Origin: Candidatus Galloscillospira excrementavium
GTDB lineage: Bacteria; Bacillota; Clostridia; Oscillospirales; Oscillospiraceae
DNA length: 6,758 nucleotides
Direction of reading: 5' to 3'
Assembly (NCBI GenBank): GCA_018711785.1
Contig: DVHW01000103.1
Location: 1-6,758, forward strand
The translations under genes and the position numbers were made by a program. The notes under the pieces are model-generated. The model was not told the origin of the DNA, searched no databases, and saw only the letters and a program-made list of their open reading frames with translations. This document shows, piece after piece, positions 5,943 through 6,758 of this stretch (position 1 is the stretch's first letter; each line of letters begins with the position of its first letter).

Positions 5943-6758
5943 TTACTGCTCCAGATCGTCGAAGCTCTCGGCGGTGGTGATGGGCTGGACCTTGGTGCAC
6001 AGGGGGGCGAAGGTCTCGGCGATGGTGTCGTAGTCCAGACCCAGGGCCGCGCATGTCTCGGTATTGATGGTGGCGGTGCCGTTGTCAAAGGTCATCACCG
6101 GGGTGGTGGCAGGGTCGGCGCCGTTGACCAGGATGTCCGCCACCATATTGGCGGTCTCCACGCCCAGGTTGGCATAGTCCACGCCGTAGCCCAGGAAGGC
6201 GCCGTTGAGGGCGAAGGAGTCGGCCCCGGTGTAGTGGGGGATGCCCGCGTCGGCGAAGGTCTCATAGATGGCGAGCTCCGCGGTCATGATGGTGTTGTCG
6301 GTGGGGGTGAACACCGCGTCCACCCCATCGGCCACCAGGGCCTGGGCTGCCAGCATCACCTCGTCGGTGGTGGTGCCGGTGCGCTCCACGTACTCGATGC
6401 CCTTGGCCTCCAGGTACTCCTTGGCGTGGGCGATGGGGGTGGCGGAGGAATCCTGTCCGGCGTCATAGAGCAGGCCGATCTTGTCCGCATCGGGGTCGGC
6501 GGCGAAGATGAGGTCCATGATGGCGTTGGTGTCCAGATAGTCGGAGGTGCCGGTCAGGTTGGCGCCGGGGGCCTCCAGGCTCTCCACCACGCCGGTGCCC
6601 ACCGGGTCGGACACGGCGGAGAACACCACGGGGATGCCGCTGTCCTCGGTGGCCGACTGCATGGCGGTGGCCACCGGGGTGGCCACGCCCACCATCAGGT
6701 CCACGCCGTCGGAGATGAAGTTGGCGATGATCTGGTTGAGAACGGTGGCGTCGGCGTT
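5943..6758 (-). CDS. ABC transporter substrate-binding protein (ABC_sub_bind, COG2984-type), N-terminus outside window
   Basis: Extracytoplasmic ligand-binding component of the importer. The visible 271 residues begin at NADATVLNQIIANF and run to the TAA at 5945-5943; the signal peptide (expected to be a lipoprotein signal in a Gram-positive) and the first part of lobe 1 lie beyond 6758. Family landmarks are DLMVGVATPVATAMQSAT (20-37 of the visible part), PVVFSAVSDPVGTGVV (43-58) and NLTGTSDYLD (67-76). The sequence then alternates beta-alpha units through KIGLLYDAGQDSSATP, VDAVFTPTDN and GAFLGYGVDYANLG, a periplasmic-binding type I fold. The C-terminus is acidic. Downstream are the permease and ATPase genes on the same strand. 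Close relatives include TrpX-type tryptophan/tyrosine binders, but most family members have no known ligand, and nothing here fixes it. The frame is intact throughout. Confidence 0.93.
   Translation of the reverse strand, partial: NADATVLNQIIANFISDGVDLMVGVATPVATAMQSATEDSGIPVVFSAVSDPVGTGVVESLEAPGANLTGTSDYLDTNAIMDLIFAADPDADKIGLLYDAGQDSSATPIAHAKEYLEAKGIEYVERTGTTTDEVMLAAQALVADGVDAVFTPTDNTIMTAELAIYETFADAGIPHYTGADSFALNGAFLGYGVDYANLGVETANMVADILVNGADPATTPVMTFDNGTATINTETCAALGLDYDTIAETFAPLCTKVQPITTAESFDDLEQ

Overview
The window comes from a GC-rich bacterium. A T-box leader, AGGAGG-type ribosome binding sites, sigma-A-like promoters and strongly G/C-ending codons together suggest a high-GC member of the Clostridia, such as the Oscillospiraceae (Flavonifractor/Oscillibacter-like). 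The taxon is an inference from these traits.

Right-to-left operon 1 (positions 2571 down to 1): a near-consensus promoter drives a leader of about 300 nt that is a T-box riboswitch. It has a Stem I with AGUA, AGAGAG and GGUGCGA landmarks, a valine-type specifier, a T-box sequence and an intrinsic terminator. Two genes follow. The first is a small YcxB-like membrane protein of unknown role. The second, 33 bp further on, is valS (valyl-tRNA synthetase), cut by the window edge after 539 residues. The expected logic is that uncharged tRNA-Val stabilises the antiterminator, so both genes are made when valine charging falls.

Intergenic region (2572-2954): next to the valS promoter is an open frame on the minus strand with no credible start. 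Its last ~21 codons look like genuine coding sequence, so it may be the tail of a lost gene. I see nothing in 2774-2826. From about 2827 a second promoter points right.

Rightward single gene (2955-4070): an 11-or-so-helix permease of the ion transporter superfamily (ArsB/NhaD/CitMHS/SLC13-like), substrate unknown. It ends at a very strong GC-rich hairpin shared with the convergent operon 2.

Right-to-left operon 2 (6758 down to 4127): a three-part ABC importer of the COG2984/COG4120/COG1101 type (the TrpXYZ-like group). In transcription order it encodes a substrate-binding protein (N-terminus outside the window), a permease and an ATPase. A structured GC-rich spacer separates the binding protein from the permease, and the permease and ATPase genes overlap by 7 nt. 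The ligand cannot be told from this sequence; tryptophan or tyrosine is known for some relatives.

No rRNA, tRNA, CRISPR array, insertion sequence, phage or defence genes were seen. The window is mostly ordinary core genome. The most interesting point is the tRNA-Val-controlled placement of an uncharacterised membrane protein ahead of valS.
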